Positions 7,758 through 15,676 of a stretch of DNA of 64,000 bases are shown one piece after another. How positions within the stretch are numbered: the first letter of the stretch is position 1; every line of letters begins with the position of its first letter. Made by a program: the position numbers and the translations under genes. The stretch is from Pollutimonas bauzanensis_A (lineage in GTDB: Bacteria > Pseudomonadota > Gammaproteobacteria > Burkholderiales > Burkholderiaceae_B). The notes beneath the pieces are model-generated. The model saw nothing but the letters and a program-made list of their open reading frames with translations, was not told where the DNA came from and made no database searches. The stretch spans positions 6,017-70,016 of the forward strand of contig NZ_JBEBUX010000004.1 of the NCBI RefSeq assembly GCF_040393045.1, read 5' to 3'.

Positions 7758-8028
7758 AATTACCTTTATCAACAACGGTGGCCTGGTCGCTGCTGCTCCC
7801 GAAAACAGTAACCTACTGCGCGTGTCGATCAAGGAAAAAGGCGGTATCCCTTTCAAATGCGGAGGCGGCCTCTGCGGAACTTGCAAGTGTCATATCGATG
7901 AGGGCATTGAAAACACGGACAAGATCAAGCCCAAAGAGCGTAAGCACCTGAAGCCCGAAGATTTTGAAAACGGCTATCGCATGGCCTGCCAGACGTTTGT
8001 GACGGGAAACATCAAAGTTTCGTGGTAA
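7750..8028 (+). CDS. [2Fe-2S] ferredoxin, second of two
   Basis: 92 residues; Cys37-x4-Cys42-x2-Cys45 and Cys80 are the cluster ligands, with an extra Cys47 (loop CGGGLCGTCKC). AGGAA lies nine bases before the ATG, which overlaps the end of the 109-aa gene. It resembles the first ferredoxin in layout but differs in the loop and is rich in Lys and Glu at the C-terminal half. Role: electron carrier for the diiron enzyme or another partner. It is followed 20 bases later by the cyclodeaminase-like gene. Confidence 0.92.
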   Translation: MVEITFINNGGLVAAAPENSNLLRVSIKEKGGIPFKCGGGLCGTCKCHIDEGIENTDKIKPKERKHLKPEDFENGYRMACQTFVTGNIKVSW

Positions 8029-8048
8029 TTCAGTAAGGAAGCTCCTTT

Positions 8049-8981
8049 ATGTTGCATATCTCTGATGAGATGGTGAATGCAGTCGTGACCGCGCCCGACG
8101 CGCAGGAAGTGCTGCTCGCGGCTTTCCTCGGCTATGCCGATGGCCGTGCCTCGATGCAGAAACGTATTCGAACCGAGGCGGATGGCGTGAAGCTTTCTAC
8201 GCTGGGCGCGGTTATCCCTGGCCAGGAGGTCGCAGGGGCTAAAGTCTACACAACGATAAATGGTCAGTTCTCTTTCGTGATCTTGTTGTTCTCTGCGAAA
8301 GATGGGCGTCCCTTGGCAACGTTCGATGCCGCCGCTTTGACACGCATACGAACCGCCGCATGTACAGTGTTGCTTGCAAAGAAACTGGCGCGTCGTTCGG
8401 CAACAACTATGGGGTTGTTTGGAGCGGGCGTCCAGGGGTTCGAGCATGCCATTCAACTGACACGTGAATTCGGGCTGAAGCAGATTCTGGTTTGCGATCC
8501 GTATGCGCCCGCCGATATTGCCAGTCGACTGGCTGAGGCATCGGGAGCGGATGTCCGAATAGCCGCGGCAGACGACACTGCGGCCAATTCCGATATTCTG
8601 GTTACGGCTTCGCGCTCTACAACACCGCTTTTTTCCGGCGAGCTATTGCGTCCAGGTACGTTTGTTGCGGCCATCGGGTCAAGCTTGCCGACCACGCGCG
8701 AGCTGGATGACGACGCCATTGCGAAGGCGAAAGCCATTGTTATCGAATGGCGTCAACAGTCGCTAGAAGAAGCGGGCGATTTAATCCTTGCCGATCCCGT
8801 AGCGTTGGCGGACGAGAAAGTGATCGAGGTTGCACACGTGTTGGCCGGAACCAGCCTAGGCCGGGAATCGGAAGATGATATTTTCATCTACAAATCGGTA
8901 GGGGTCGGCCTGGAAGATATCGCGTTGGCTGGCCACGCGTACCGCCAGGTAGCCAAGCTTCAGGGCTTGGCATTGCCATGA
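8049..8981 (+). CDS. Ornithine cyclodeaminase / mu-crystallin family protein
   Basis: 310 residues; AAGGAAG precedes the ATG. The Rossmann motif GLFGAGVQGFEH near 121-132 binds NAD(P), and the family stretches KLSTLGAV, FDAAALTRIRTAA and TRELDDDAI are present. Members include ornithine cyclodeaminase, lysine cyclodeaminase, alanine dehydrogenase and ketimine reductases such as delta1-pyrroline-2-carboxylate reductase. It ends the ferredoxin unit, so an imine- or ketimine-handling step linked to the diiron oxidation is plausible. The exact reaction cannot be read from the sequence. It meets the binding-protein gene tail to tail, 12 bases apart. Confidence 0.88.
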   Translation: MLHISDEMVNAVVTAPDAQEVLLAAFLGYADGRASMQKRIRTEADGVKLSTLGAVIPGQEVAGAKVYTTINGQFSFVILLFSAKDGRPLATFDAAALTRIRTAACTVLLAKKLARRSATTMGLFGAGVQGFEHAIQLTREFGLKQILVCDPYAPADIASRLAEASGADVRIAAADDTAANSDILVTASRSTTPLFSGELLRPGTFVAAIGSSLPTTRELDDDAIAKAKAIVIEWRQQSLEEAGDLILADPVALADEKVIEVAHVLAGTSLGRESEDDIFIYKSVGVGLEDIALAGHAYRQVAKLQGLALP

Positions 8982-8993
8982 CGGCAGGCAGGA

Positions 8994-10142
8994 TTACTTC
9001 AACAAGCGCCACTGACCGTCTTTGACGGTAATCATTTCTCGGCCGCGGTCGTCGAAGCCGCTATGGTCTTCCGGGGTCATGTTGTAGACGCCTTGCGTGC
9101 CTACCAATTCGTGCGTTTTTTCTAGGGCATCGCGCAGGGCGCTACGGAATTCAGGTGTGCCTGGCTTGGCTGACTTGGCCGCTACGGGGATGGCTTGTTC
9201 AAGCAGCAGGCCAGCATCAAACACATTAGCCCCGAAGGTAGCCGGCGCGCTGCCATGCAGTTCCGTGTAGCGGGTGATGTAGTCTTGCGCGATGGCCTTG
9301 GAAGGATTGCTGTCGGCGATTTCCGGCAGCACCAGCATCAGCCCTGCCGCCAGAATCGTGCCTTCGACATCCTTGCCGCCCAGCTTAAGGAAGGCAGGCA
9401 AGGCCGCGCCATGGGTTTGGTAGAACTGGCCTTTGTAGCCTTGTTTGGCCAGTGTGGCTTGCGGCAGCACGGCAGCGGTACCTGTGCCGGCGATCAATAC
9501 GGCGTCGGGCTTGGCGGCGAGAACTTTCAGCGCCTGGCCAGTTACCGAGCTATCGGAACGTACGTAGCGTTCAACCGCGACGAGCTTGATATTGTTTTGC
9601 GCAGCCAGGTCGCTAAAAACCTTAAGCCAGTTTTCCCCGTAGGCATCGTTAAAGCCGATGAAACCCGCGGTTTTCACGCCTGCGCCAACCATATGCTGGA
9701 CCAAGGCCTTGGCAATAAGATCGTCATTCTGCGTGGTTTTGAAAACCCATTTTTTTTCGGGTGTCATGGGCAGAATGACGGAGGCAGTGCCGACGGGCGA
9801 CAGCATCGGTGTGCCGGATTCGGCAATAAACTGGATAACCGCCATGGCATTGGGTGAGCCGGTAGGCCCGATGATGGCGTCGACTTTTTCTTCAGTAATC
9901 AGCTTCTTGAAAATGGTGACTGACTGGGTGGGGTCGCTGGTGTCGTCCAGCGATATGTAGTCTACCGTCATATCGCCTATTTTCTTCGGCAACAAAGGAA
10001 CGGTATTCTTTTGCGGGATGCCGACCATGGCGGTGGGGCCGCTTGCCGAGGTCACCACACCGATCTTGACTTGAGCCAATACGGGAGCAGCGCCAAGCGC
10101 AGCAAGCAGCGTCGTGGTTATTGCAAGCGTTTTGATCAACAT
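8994..10142 (-). CDS. Branched-chain-amino-acid-type ABC transporter substrate-binding protein
   Basis: 382 residues from the ATG at 10142, chosen because it starts a clean signal peptide (MLIKTLAITTTLLAALGAAPVLAQ) with GGAGA upstream; the frame extends 42 codons further with no support. The mature protein shows the type I periplasmic fold of LivJ/LivK relatives: KIGVVTSASGPTA at the start, then IGPTGSPNAMAV and GFIGFNDAYGENW. No permease or ATPase genes adjoin it, so it is an orphan receptor that must use a transporter encoded elsewhere. Substrates of this family are amino acids, amides or aromatic acids. Facing the oxygenase cluster, it may import its substrate; that is inference. Confidence 0.9.
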   Translation of the reverse strand: MLIKTLAITTTLLAALGAAPVLAQVKIGVVTSASGPTAMVGIPQKNTVPLLPKKIGDMTVDYISLDDTSDPTQSVTIFKKLITEEKVDAIIGPTGSPNAMAVIQFIAESGTPMLSPVGTASVILPMTPEKKWVFKTTQNDDLIAKALVQHMVGAGVKTAGFIGFNDAYGENWLKVFSDLAAQNNIKLVAVERYVRSDSSVTGQALKVLAAKPDAVLIAGTGTAAVLPQATLAKQGYKGQFYQTHGAALPAFLKLGGKDVEGTILAAGLMLVLPEIADSNPSKAIAQDYITRYTELHGSAPATFGANVFDAGLLLEQAIPVAAKSAKPGTPEFRSALRDALEKTHELVGTQGVYNMTPEDHSGFDDRGREMITVKDGQWRLLK

Positions 10143-10355
10143 GGACAAGATTCTCCGAGAATGAAAAAAGGGGTGTAGGGCAGGCTGATGCAGGCGCCTT
10201 TGCCGCTCAAGCATAGTAGTGTAAACGGGCTGGCTGTTTGGGGGGTGCGCGATCTGCTGGATTTGCAAAAAATAGGTAAAAACAGGCTGAAATCATGAAC
10301 TTTTTGCTGAAATCAGCCTCTTATTGATGTAAATGCACTTCGTCACGCTCAGGCA

Positions 10356-10382
10356 TTAGCACTCCTGGCGTCGGAGTGCTAA
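10356..10382 (+). promoter_or_regulatory. CIRCE operator (HrcA binding site) ahead of rpoH
   Basis: TTAGCACTC-N9-GAGTGCTAA, an exact match to the CIRCE consensus with the canonical nine-base spacer, ends 38 bases before the rpoH start. HrcA repressor binds CIRCE in normal conditions and releases on heat shock. Placing rpoH itself under HrcA stacks two heat-shock circuits. Confidence 0.93.
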
Positions 10383-10420
10383 TATAAGCAAACACCATTT
10401 TTACGAGGGCTGTTTATCCG

Positions 10421-11305
10421 ATGACTCCTAGTTCGCAATCCCTGGCTTTAACCAATGGTCAATTGGCTATGGCTATTTCCAATCCTGGTGCATTAGGCAC
10501 GATCGAGGCCTACATCAGTGCTGTCAATCGTTTGCCCATGCTCACGCACGAGCAGGAACTGGCATTGGGTAAACGGCTGCGCGATGAATCGGACCTGGAC
10601 GCTGCCCGCCAGCTTATTACCTCGCATTTGCGTTTGGTCGTTTCGATTGCCCGCCAATATCTCGGTTATGGGTTGGCTCATGCCGATCTTATTCAGGAAG
10701 GCAATGTGGGGCTCATGAAAGCGGTCAAACGCTTCGACCCCGAACGCGGCGTACGGCTGGTGTCATTTGCCGTTCACTGGATCAAGGCTGAAATCCACGA
10801 ATATATCGTGCGTAACTGGCGTATGGTCAAAGTTGCCACCACCAAAGCGCAGCGCAAGTTGTTCTTCAATTTGCGCCGTATGCGCCCCGATGGGCAAACG
10901 CTCGATCCAGAACAGGTCAACGAGATCGCGCGCGAACTTAACGTGCGCCCCGAAGATGTCAGTGAAATGGAAGTCCGCATGTCGGGCAGGGAAATGGCGC
11001 TTGAAGCCCCCGGCGACGACGACGAAAGCTACGCTCCCATTTCTTATCTCTCTGATGAAGGCCATCAAGAGCCATCCCGCATACTCGAGCGCCGCGCGCT
11101 GGATTCCCTGCAGGGGTCGGGCCTGACCGACGCCATTGAAAGCCTGGAACCGCGTTCACGCCGCATTGTGCAGGCACGCTGGCTGCAAGACGAAGGTGGC
11201 GCCACATTGCATGAACTCGCTGCCGAATTCGGCGTGTCGGCCGAACGCATTCGCCAGATCGAATCCGCTGCCTTCAAGAAGCTGCGAACGGTCTTGGCCA
11301 GCTAA
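10421..11305 (+). CDS. rpoH: RNA polymerase heat-shock sigma factor sigma-32
   Basis: 294 residues. Region 1.2/2 reads AYISAVNRLPMLTHEQE, then HLRLVVSIARQYLGYGL and DLIQEGNVGLMKAVKRFDP (core binding), followed by VHWIKAEIHEYIVRNWRMVKVATTKAQRKLFFNLR, shown here only as the region at about 125-155 that includes the RpoH box. Region 4 ends with GVSAERIRQIESAAFKKLR. It directs transcription of chaperone and protease genes on heat shock. It is monocistronic and controlled by the CIRCE site just upstream. The length is normal for the family. Confidence 0.96.
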   Translation: MTPSSQSLALTNGQLAMAISNPGALGTIEAYISAVNRLPMLTHEQELALGKRLRDESDLDAARQLITSHLRLVVSIARQYLGYGLAHADLIQEGNVGLMKAVKRFDPERGVRLVSFAVHWIKAEIHEYIVRNWRMVKVATTKAQRKLFFNLRRMRPDGQTLDPEQVNEIARELNVRPEDVSEMEVRMSGREMALEAPGDDDESYAPISYLSDEGHQEPSRILERRALDSLQGSGLTDAIESLEPRSRRIVQARWLQDEGGATLHELAAEFGVSAERIRQIESAAFKKLRTVLAS

Positions 11306-11399
11306 GTCCAAGCCAGGTCACATTTTTTTACACCTTTTTAATGTAAAACCTGAACTTCTGGCTCGCAAGCGGCACTAACCATGTATAGATCGATGTGTT

Positions 11400-11508
11400 T
11401 GCCATGCGATGCGCGAGCCATTGAACTATCGTCCGCTTCGGCTTCTCCTCTTCCCCTCCCTTTTGAAGCGGATGTTTATGGGACACCTCCAGGTGTCCCG
11501 TTTTTTTT
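11400..11508 (+). ncRNA. Putative small RNA with anti-Shine-Dalgarno loop
   Basis: Between rpoH and the antiporter gene there is a two-hairpin structure ending in a strong terminator. The first stem, TCCGCTTC (11432-11439) with GAAGCGGA (11465-11472), shows a 25-base loop that is almost pure pyrimidine, including CTCCTCTTCCCCTCCC, complementary to ribosome-binding sites. The second stem is the terminator at 11480-11508. No convincing reading frame covers it. The 5' end is a guess; a TATAGA near 11385 could be the -10 hexamer. It could alternatively be a long rpoH 3' UTR processed to a small RNA. Confidence 0.6.
11480..11508 (+). terminator. Rho-independent terminator
   Basis: GGGACACCT and AGGTGTCCC form a nine-base perfect inverted repeat separated by CC, followed by G and eight T. 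It ends either the rpoH transcript or the small RNA proposed just upstream. Confidence 0.93.
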
Positions 11509-11607
11509 GTCTTCCCGATTTGCAAAAAAAATCCGTTGGCGCCAAAAAGCCGATCAAAAAGCGATATCCTTGCAGAGCACAAAGGTGAAGCAAGGGAAGT
11601 CAGCACT

Positions 11608-14148
11608 ATGCAAATTGGACACATCGTATTTGGCTTGGCCGGTCTCCTGGCCCTGGTGTCTTTCATGCCGGCAATCGCCGGCCGCTTGCGTCTGCCCTAT
11701 TCGGTGTTGCTCGCCATTGTCGGCTTCGTCCTTGGTCTGATCATTCACGTCCATAGCTGGGCGCCGATGGTCATGTCCGACTTCCTGGATTCGCTGCAGA
11801 ATTTCGAGGTTTCCTCGGAAACCTTCCTGTTTGTCTTTCTTCCGGTGCTGCTTTTCGAAACATCGCTCGCATTGAACGTACGCCGCCTGATGGAGGATAT
11901 CGGGCCGATACTGATGATGGCGATTGTGGCCGTAGTGGTTTGCACGGTGGCCGTGGGGTTTTCTATCAGTGCGGTATCCGGCTATGGGCTGGTGGTTTGC
12001 CTGATGTTGGGGGCCATTGTTGCCACGACGGACCCTATCGCAGTGGTGGGTATTTTTCGTGAAGTGGGCGCGCCCAAGCGCCTGACCACGCTCGTCGAAG
12101 GTGAATCGCTCTTCAATGACGCGGCCTCGATTGCCTTGTATTCGGTATTGCTGACTGTCTTGTATGGCGGCGGTGTGCTTTCCGTAGGGCAGGTGTTCTA
12201 CAGCTTTCTGCTCAGTTTCGTGGGCGGCGGTATTGTGGGATTTCTAATGGGCCGTATGGCCACCGGCGTCTTTATCTGGCTGCGGGGGTGGCCCACCGCT
12301 GAAATTACCCTGACCGTAGCACTGGCGTATCTCACCTTTTATATTTCCGAGCACTATCTTGGCGTCTCCGGCGTCGTGGCGACCGTCATTGCCGGATTGG
12401 TGGTGGGGTCGACGGGGCGCACCCGGATGTCGCCCGCGACTTTCGAACAGTTGTCGGCTTCCTGGGCGCAGTTCGGGTTCTGGGCTAACTCGCTGATTTT
12501 CGTGTTTGCCGCCATGTTGATTCCGCGCATGATGGCAGAAATTACCTGGATGCAGGTCTTGCTGATCCTGCTGGTGTTCGCGGTAACGCTGTTGGCGCGG
12601 GCGTTGATGGTGTTTGGCGTGCTGCCTATATTGGGCTTGACGCGTTTTGGCACCAAGGTAAGCCGCAGCTATCGCGTAGTGATGTGGTGGGGCGGATTGC
12701 GTGGCGCTGTGTCGCTGGCGCTGGCACTGGCGGTAACGGAACAACACAATGTGCCTTACGAGGCGCGCCAATTCATTGCCGTGGCGACCACCGGCTTTGT
12801 CCTGATGACTTTATTTATTAACGGCATTAGTCTGCGGCCGCTGATACGTCGCTTGGGCCTGAACGAGCTTTCACCGTTTGACAGGACGTTGCGCAACCAG
12901 GCCTTGGTGGTCGCGCTGGAAGAACTCCGCGGCAAGACCGACGAAATTGCCAAGAACGAGCATATCGGGGATGACGTTAGGGCGCGCGTACACGCGGTAT
13001 TTGATGCCACACAGGCCAGTGTCGATGGCGGGGAGGTCAATCAGTTATCGCAGGGTCAGAAGGTGTCCATGGGCCTGGCCATGGTGGCAGCACGCGAAGA
13101 GGAAATGTTTTTCGATACGCTCAAGGCACAATTGGTCGACTGGCGCACCGCTGAATCGCTACTGGCGCGAGCCGAGCACATGAGCGATGCCGTGCGCTCG
13201 GGCGGGCTGGATGGCTTCGAGTCTGCCATTGCCGCCGATTTGCGCTATTCGAAGACGTTTCGCCTGTCTTTGCGGTTGCATTATTTGTTCGGTTTCCAGG
13301 GCTGGCTGGGACGCGAGCTGGCCAAGCGGTTTACGAATTTGATGAGCAAGCGCTCGGTTGCCCAGCATCTGATTCATTTTGCCGAAAAGGAAATACAGCC
13401 GTTGCTGGGGCCCGAGGCAACGGCCACGATCATACAGGCCCATAGGCGTCGCCTGGTGCTTATGGAGAGCGCTTTGCAGGCCATGAGCCTGCAGTATCCG
13501 CTGTTCGCGCATTGGCTGCAGGAATCCTATCTGGCGCGCATGGCGAGGGCCCTGGAGCGCCAGCGCTATCGCGACATGCTTTCGCAGTTCTTGATCACCG
13601 GTGAAATGTATTCGGATCTGATTAAGCAGATAGAACTTCGCTGGAGCCATATCGAAAAGCGTCCGGCGCTGGATATTGCCATCAGCGCCAGCGACCTGAT
13701 TCAGCGGGTGCCAATGTTCCAAGGGGCTTCGCCAGCGGCGCTCAAAGCAATCAGCAAAGTCCTCAAGCCCCGCCTGGCTGTTCCCGACCAGGAAATCCAG
13801 ATGCAAATAGGGCGTAGCCGCGTCATGTATTTTGTGGCGTCCGGCGCGGTCACCATACATTTACCGGATGGCACCACTGTTGAACTGGGCACCGGTGAAA
13901 TTTTCGGGGAAATGGCGCTGGTTGCGGGCACCGAGTTCGAGGCCAAAGTGACCTCGTTGGGCTATAGCCGCCTGCTGATGCTGATGGAAGGGGATTTCGA
14001 AGCCCTGCGCACAGGCGACCCTATATTGCGGGAAAAAATCGATGCGGTGGTCAAGCAGCGCCTGCGGGCGCTGGAGGTATGGCAGGAATTCCAGTCTGGC
14101 GAGCGCCAGCACGAACCCCTGCCGGATCTAAGCCCAAAAACCACCTAA
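11608..14148 (+). CDS. CPA1 Na+(K+)/H+ antiporter with C-terminal cyclic-nucleotide-binding-like domain
   Basis: 846 residues from ATG 11608, which begins the first membrane helix; AAGGGAAG lies upstream, and the frame's 24 extra codons upstream are polar. About twelve membrane segments fill residues 1-400, with the CPA1 signatures ATTDPIAVVGIF and EGESLFNDAAS (ion-binding Asp). A cytoplasmic helical region follows, then a domain near residues 690-815 resembling cNMP-binding domains (FQGASPAAL, GEIFGEMALVAG). It exchanges sodium or potassium for protons across the inner membrane, with likely allosteric control by the tail. It is monocistronic, behind the terminator. The ion choice cannot be read. 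Confidence 0.9.
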   Translation: MQIGHIVFGLAGLLALVSFMPAIAGRLRLPYSVLLAIVGFVLGLIIHVHSWAPMVMSDFLDSLQNFEVSSETFLFVFLPVLLFETSLALNVRRLMEDIGPILMMAIVAVVVCTVAVGFSISAVSGYGLVVCLMLGAIVATTDPIAVVGIFREVGAPKRLTTLVEGESLFNDAASIALYSVLLTVLYGGGVLSVGQVFYSFLLSFVGGGIVGFLMGRMATGVFIWLRGWPTAEITLTVALAYLTFYISEHYLGVSGVVATVIAGLVVGSTGRTRMSPATFEQLSASWAQFGFWANSLIFVFAAMLIPRMMAEITWMQVLLILLVFAVTLLARALMVFGVLPILGLTRFGTKVSRSYRVVMWWGGLRGAVSLALALAVTEQHNVPYEARQFIAVATTGFVLMTLFINGISLRPLIRRLGLNELSPFDRTLRNQALVVALEELRGKTDEIAKNEHIGDDVRARVHAVFDATQASVDGGEVNQLSQGQKVSMGLAMVAAREEEMFFDTLKAQLVDWRTAESLLARAEHMSDAVRSGGLDGFESAIAADLRYSKTFRLSLRLHYLFGFQGWLGRELAKRFTNLMSKRSVAQHLIHFAEKEIQPLLGPEATATIIQAHRRRLVLMESALQAMSLQYPLFAHWLQESYLARMARALERQRYRDMLSQFLITGEMYSDLIKQIELRWSHIEKRPALDIAISASDLIQRVPMFQGASPAALKAISKVLKPRLAVPDQEIQMQIGRSRVMYFVASGAVTIHLPDGTTVELGTGEIFGEMALVAGTEFEAKVTSLGYSRLLMLMEGDFEALRTGDPILREKIDAVVKQRLRALEVWQEFQSGERQHEPLPDLSPKTT

Positions 14149-14164
14149 AGCCGGATATAGGCGG

Positions 14165-14767
14165 CTATAGCAACAGCTTGATATCTTTGGCGATGTCCTG
14201 GGCGCTGGCGTTACCGCTGATTAGCACCCGTGCTTCGCCTTGCTGATCCAGAAGGTAAAACGACGAGGCGTGATCCATGCCGTATTGGTCGGCGGAGCCG
14301 CCCGGTGACTTGGCATAGTAGGCCTTGAACGATTTGGCAGTTTTGCTGAGCTGTTCGGGTGTGCCGGTAAGGCCTACGAAGCTTGGGTTGAACGCGGAGA
14401 CATACGCCGACAGGATTTCAGGCGTATCGCGCGCGGGGTCTACGCTTATCATCAGAACCTGTACTTTCGAGGCGTCGTCGCCCAGCAATTCCATGGTTTG
14501 GGACAGTTCCGCCATGGCAGTAGGACACACATCGGGGCACTGCGTAAAGCCGAAGAATACCAATACGACTTTACCCTTGTAATCGTCCAGGTGGCGCACC
14601 TGGCTATTTCCGTCGATCATTTCCAGATCACGGCCTAACTTAGTGCCGCTGATGTCAGAACCTTGGAAAATAACCTCTTCTTTGCCGCATGCGGCCAGTA
14701 AAGCAGATAGCGTAACCGCGGCCGAGGCGGTCAGTAGAATACGGCGCTTACTTGAAAAACCAGACAT
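14165..14767 (-). CDS. SCO1/SenC copper chaperone lipoprotein
   Basis: 200 residues; an N-terminal lipobox (LSALLAACGKE) places it on the outer face of the inner membrane. The thioredoxin-like fold carries the copper motif CPDVC and the distal histidine in DHASSFYLLD. SCO proteins insert copper into the CuA site of cytochrome oxidase subunit II. It is the last gene of the assembly operon surf1 - 16693 gene - ctaA - ctaB - sco and lies 18 bases after ctaB. It meets the antiporter gene tail to tail. Confidence 0.94.
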   Translation of the reverse strand: MSGFSSKRRILLTASAAVTLSALLAACGKEEVIFQGSDISGTKLGRDLEMIDGNSQVRHLDDYKGKVVLVFFGFTQCPDVCPTAMAELSQTMELLGDDASKVQVLMISVDPARDTPEILSAYVSAFNPSFVGLTGTPEQLSKTAKSFKAYYAKSPGGSADQYGMDHASSFYLLDQQGEARVLISGNASAQDIAKDIKLLL

Positions 14768-14785
14768 GCAACACCCAGTGAGAAA

Positions 14786-15676
14786 TCAGATTAGCGCAAC
14801 CCAGTGGTCAACAAGTAATGCGCCAAATAGCAACGCTAAATATAAAATGGAAAAACGGAACAGCTTGCGTGATAGTTCGTCGGAATAGGCCTTATACAAG
14901 CGCCATGCATACCAGATGAACATCCCGCTTAGTATAACGGCAGCGACCAAATAGACCACGCCGCTCATGCGTACGACATAAGGCAGCAGCGTGGCGGCGA
15001 ACAATACGAAGCTGTACAGCAGGATATGCAGGCGGGTGAACTGCTTGCCATGGGTGACGGGCAGCATAGGCAGGCCGGACTTGGCATAGTCGGCGTTGCG
15101 GTACAAGGCCAGGGCCCAGAAATGCGGCGGCGTCCAGATGAAGATGATCAGCACCAGTATCCAGGCCTCGGCCGGGACCGAGTTGGCAATGGTCGCCCAA
15201 CCCAGGGCTGGGGGCATGGCGCCCGAAAGCCCGCCAATGACAATATTTTGCGGTGTGAGCGGCTTCAGAATAATGGTGTAGATAACTGCATAGCCGACAA
15301 AGGTAGCGAAGGTCAGCCACATGGTCAATGGATTGACCAGCGTATAGAGCACCAGCATTCCCAGGCCGCCCAGCAGGCCCGACAGCAGGATGACTTGTTG
15401 GTTGCTGATGGTGCCTCGGGCTGTTCCCCGGCGGGCAGTGCGCAGCATGCGGGCATCGATTTCCTGCTCGATAAGACAGTTTACGGCAAAGGCGGCGGCC
15501 GCCAGCAGCCAGATGCCCACCGTGCCAGCCACTACTTTGCCCAAGTCGGGCAGGCCGGGGCTGGCCAGGAACATGCCAATAACAGCGCAAAACACGGCAA
15601 GTTGCGTAACCCGTGGCTTGGTCAGAACAAGGTATTGCCGGAAAATGGGTTGTGTCGGGGCGGGAACGGTAGTCAT
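14786..15676 (-). CDS. ctaB: Protoheme IX farnesyltransferase (heme O synthase)
   Basis: 296 residues with about nine membrane helices. The UbiA-family aspartate-rich motif appears as NCLIEQEIDARMLRTARR, and TKPRVTQLAVF opens the protein. It farnesylates heme b to heme o, the first step to heme a for the aa3 oxidase encoded downstream on the map. The start codon overlaps the ctaA stop by four bases (ATGA), so the two enzymes, which act in sequence, are translationally coupled. Confidence 0.96.
   Translation of the reverse strand: MTTVPAPTQPIFRQYLVLTKPRVTQLAVFCAVIGMFLASPGLPDLGKVVAGTVGIWLLAAAAFAVNCLIEQEIDARMLRTARRGTARGTISNQQVILLSGLLGGLGMLVLYTLVNPLTMWLTFATFVGYAVIYTIILKPLTPQNIVIGGLSGAMPPALGWATIANSVPAEAWILVLIIFIWTPPHFWALALYRNADYAKSGLPMLPVTHGKQFTRLHILLYSFVLFAATLLPYVVRMSGVVYLVAAVILSGMFIWYAWRLYKAYSDELSRKLFRFSILYLALLFGALLVDHWVALI

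Noticed and set aside
11349..11390. Sigma-32 promoter for the putative small RNA
   Set aside because: CCTGAAC and CCATGTA resemble the hexamers, but their spacing (about 23 bases) is too long for sigma-32.
13159..13860. Reverse 233-codon frame within the antiporter gene
   Set aside because: It is a shadow of the cytoplasmic region of the antiporter; His/Gln-rich with no recognisable domain.
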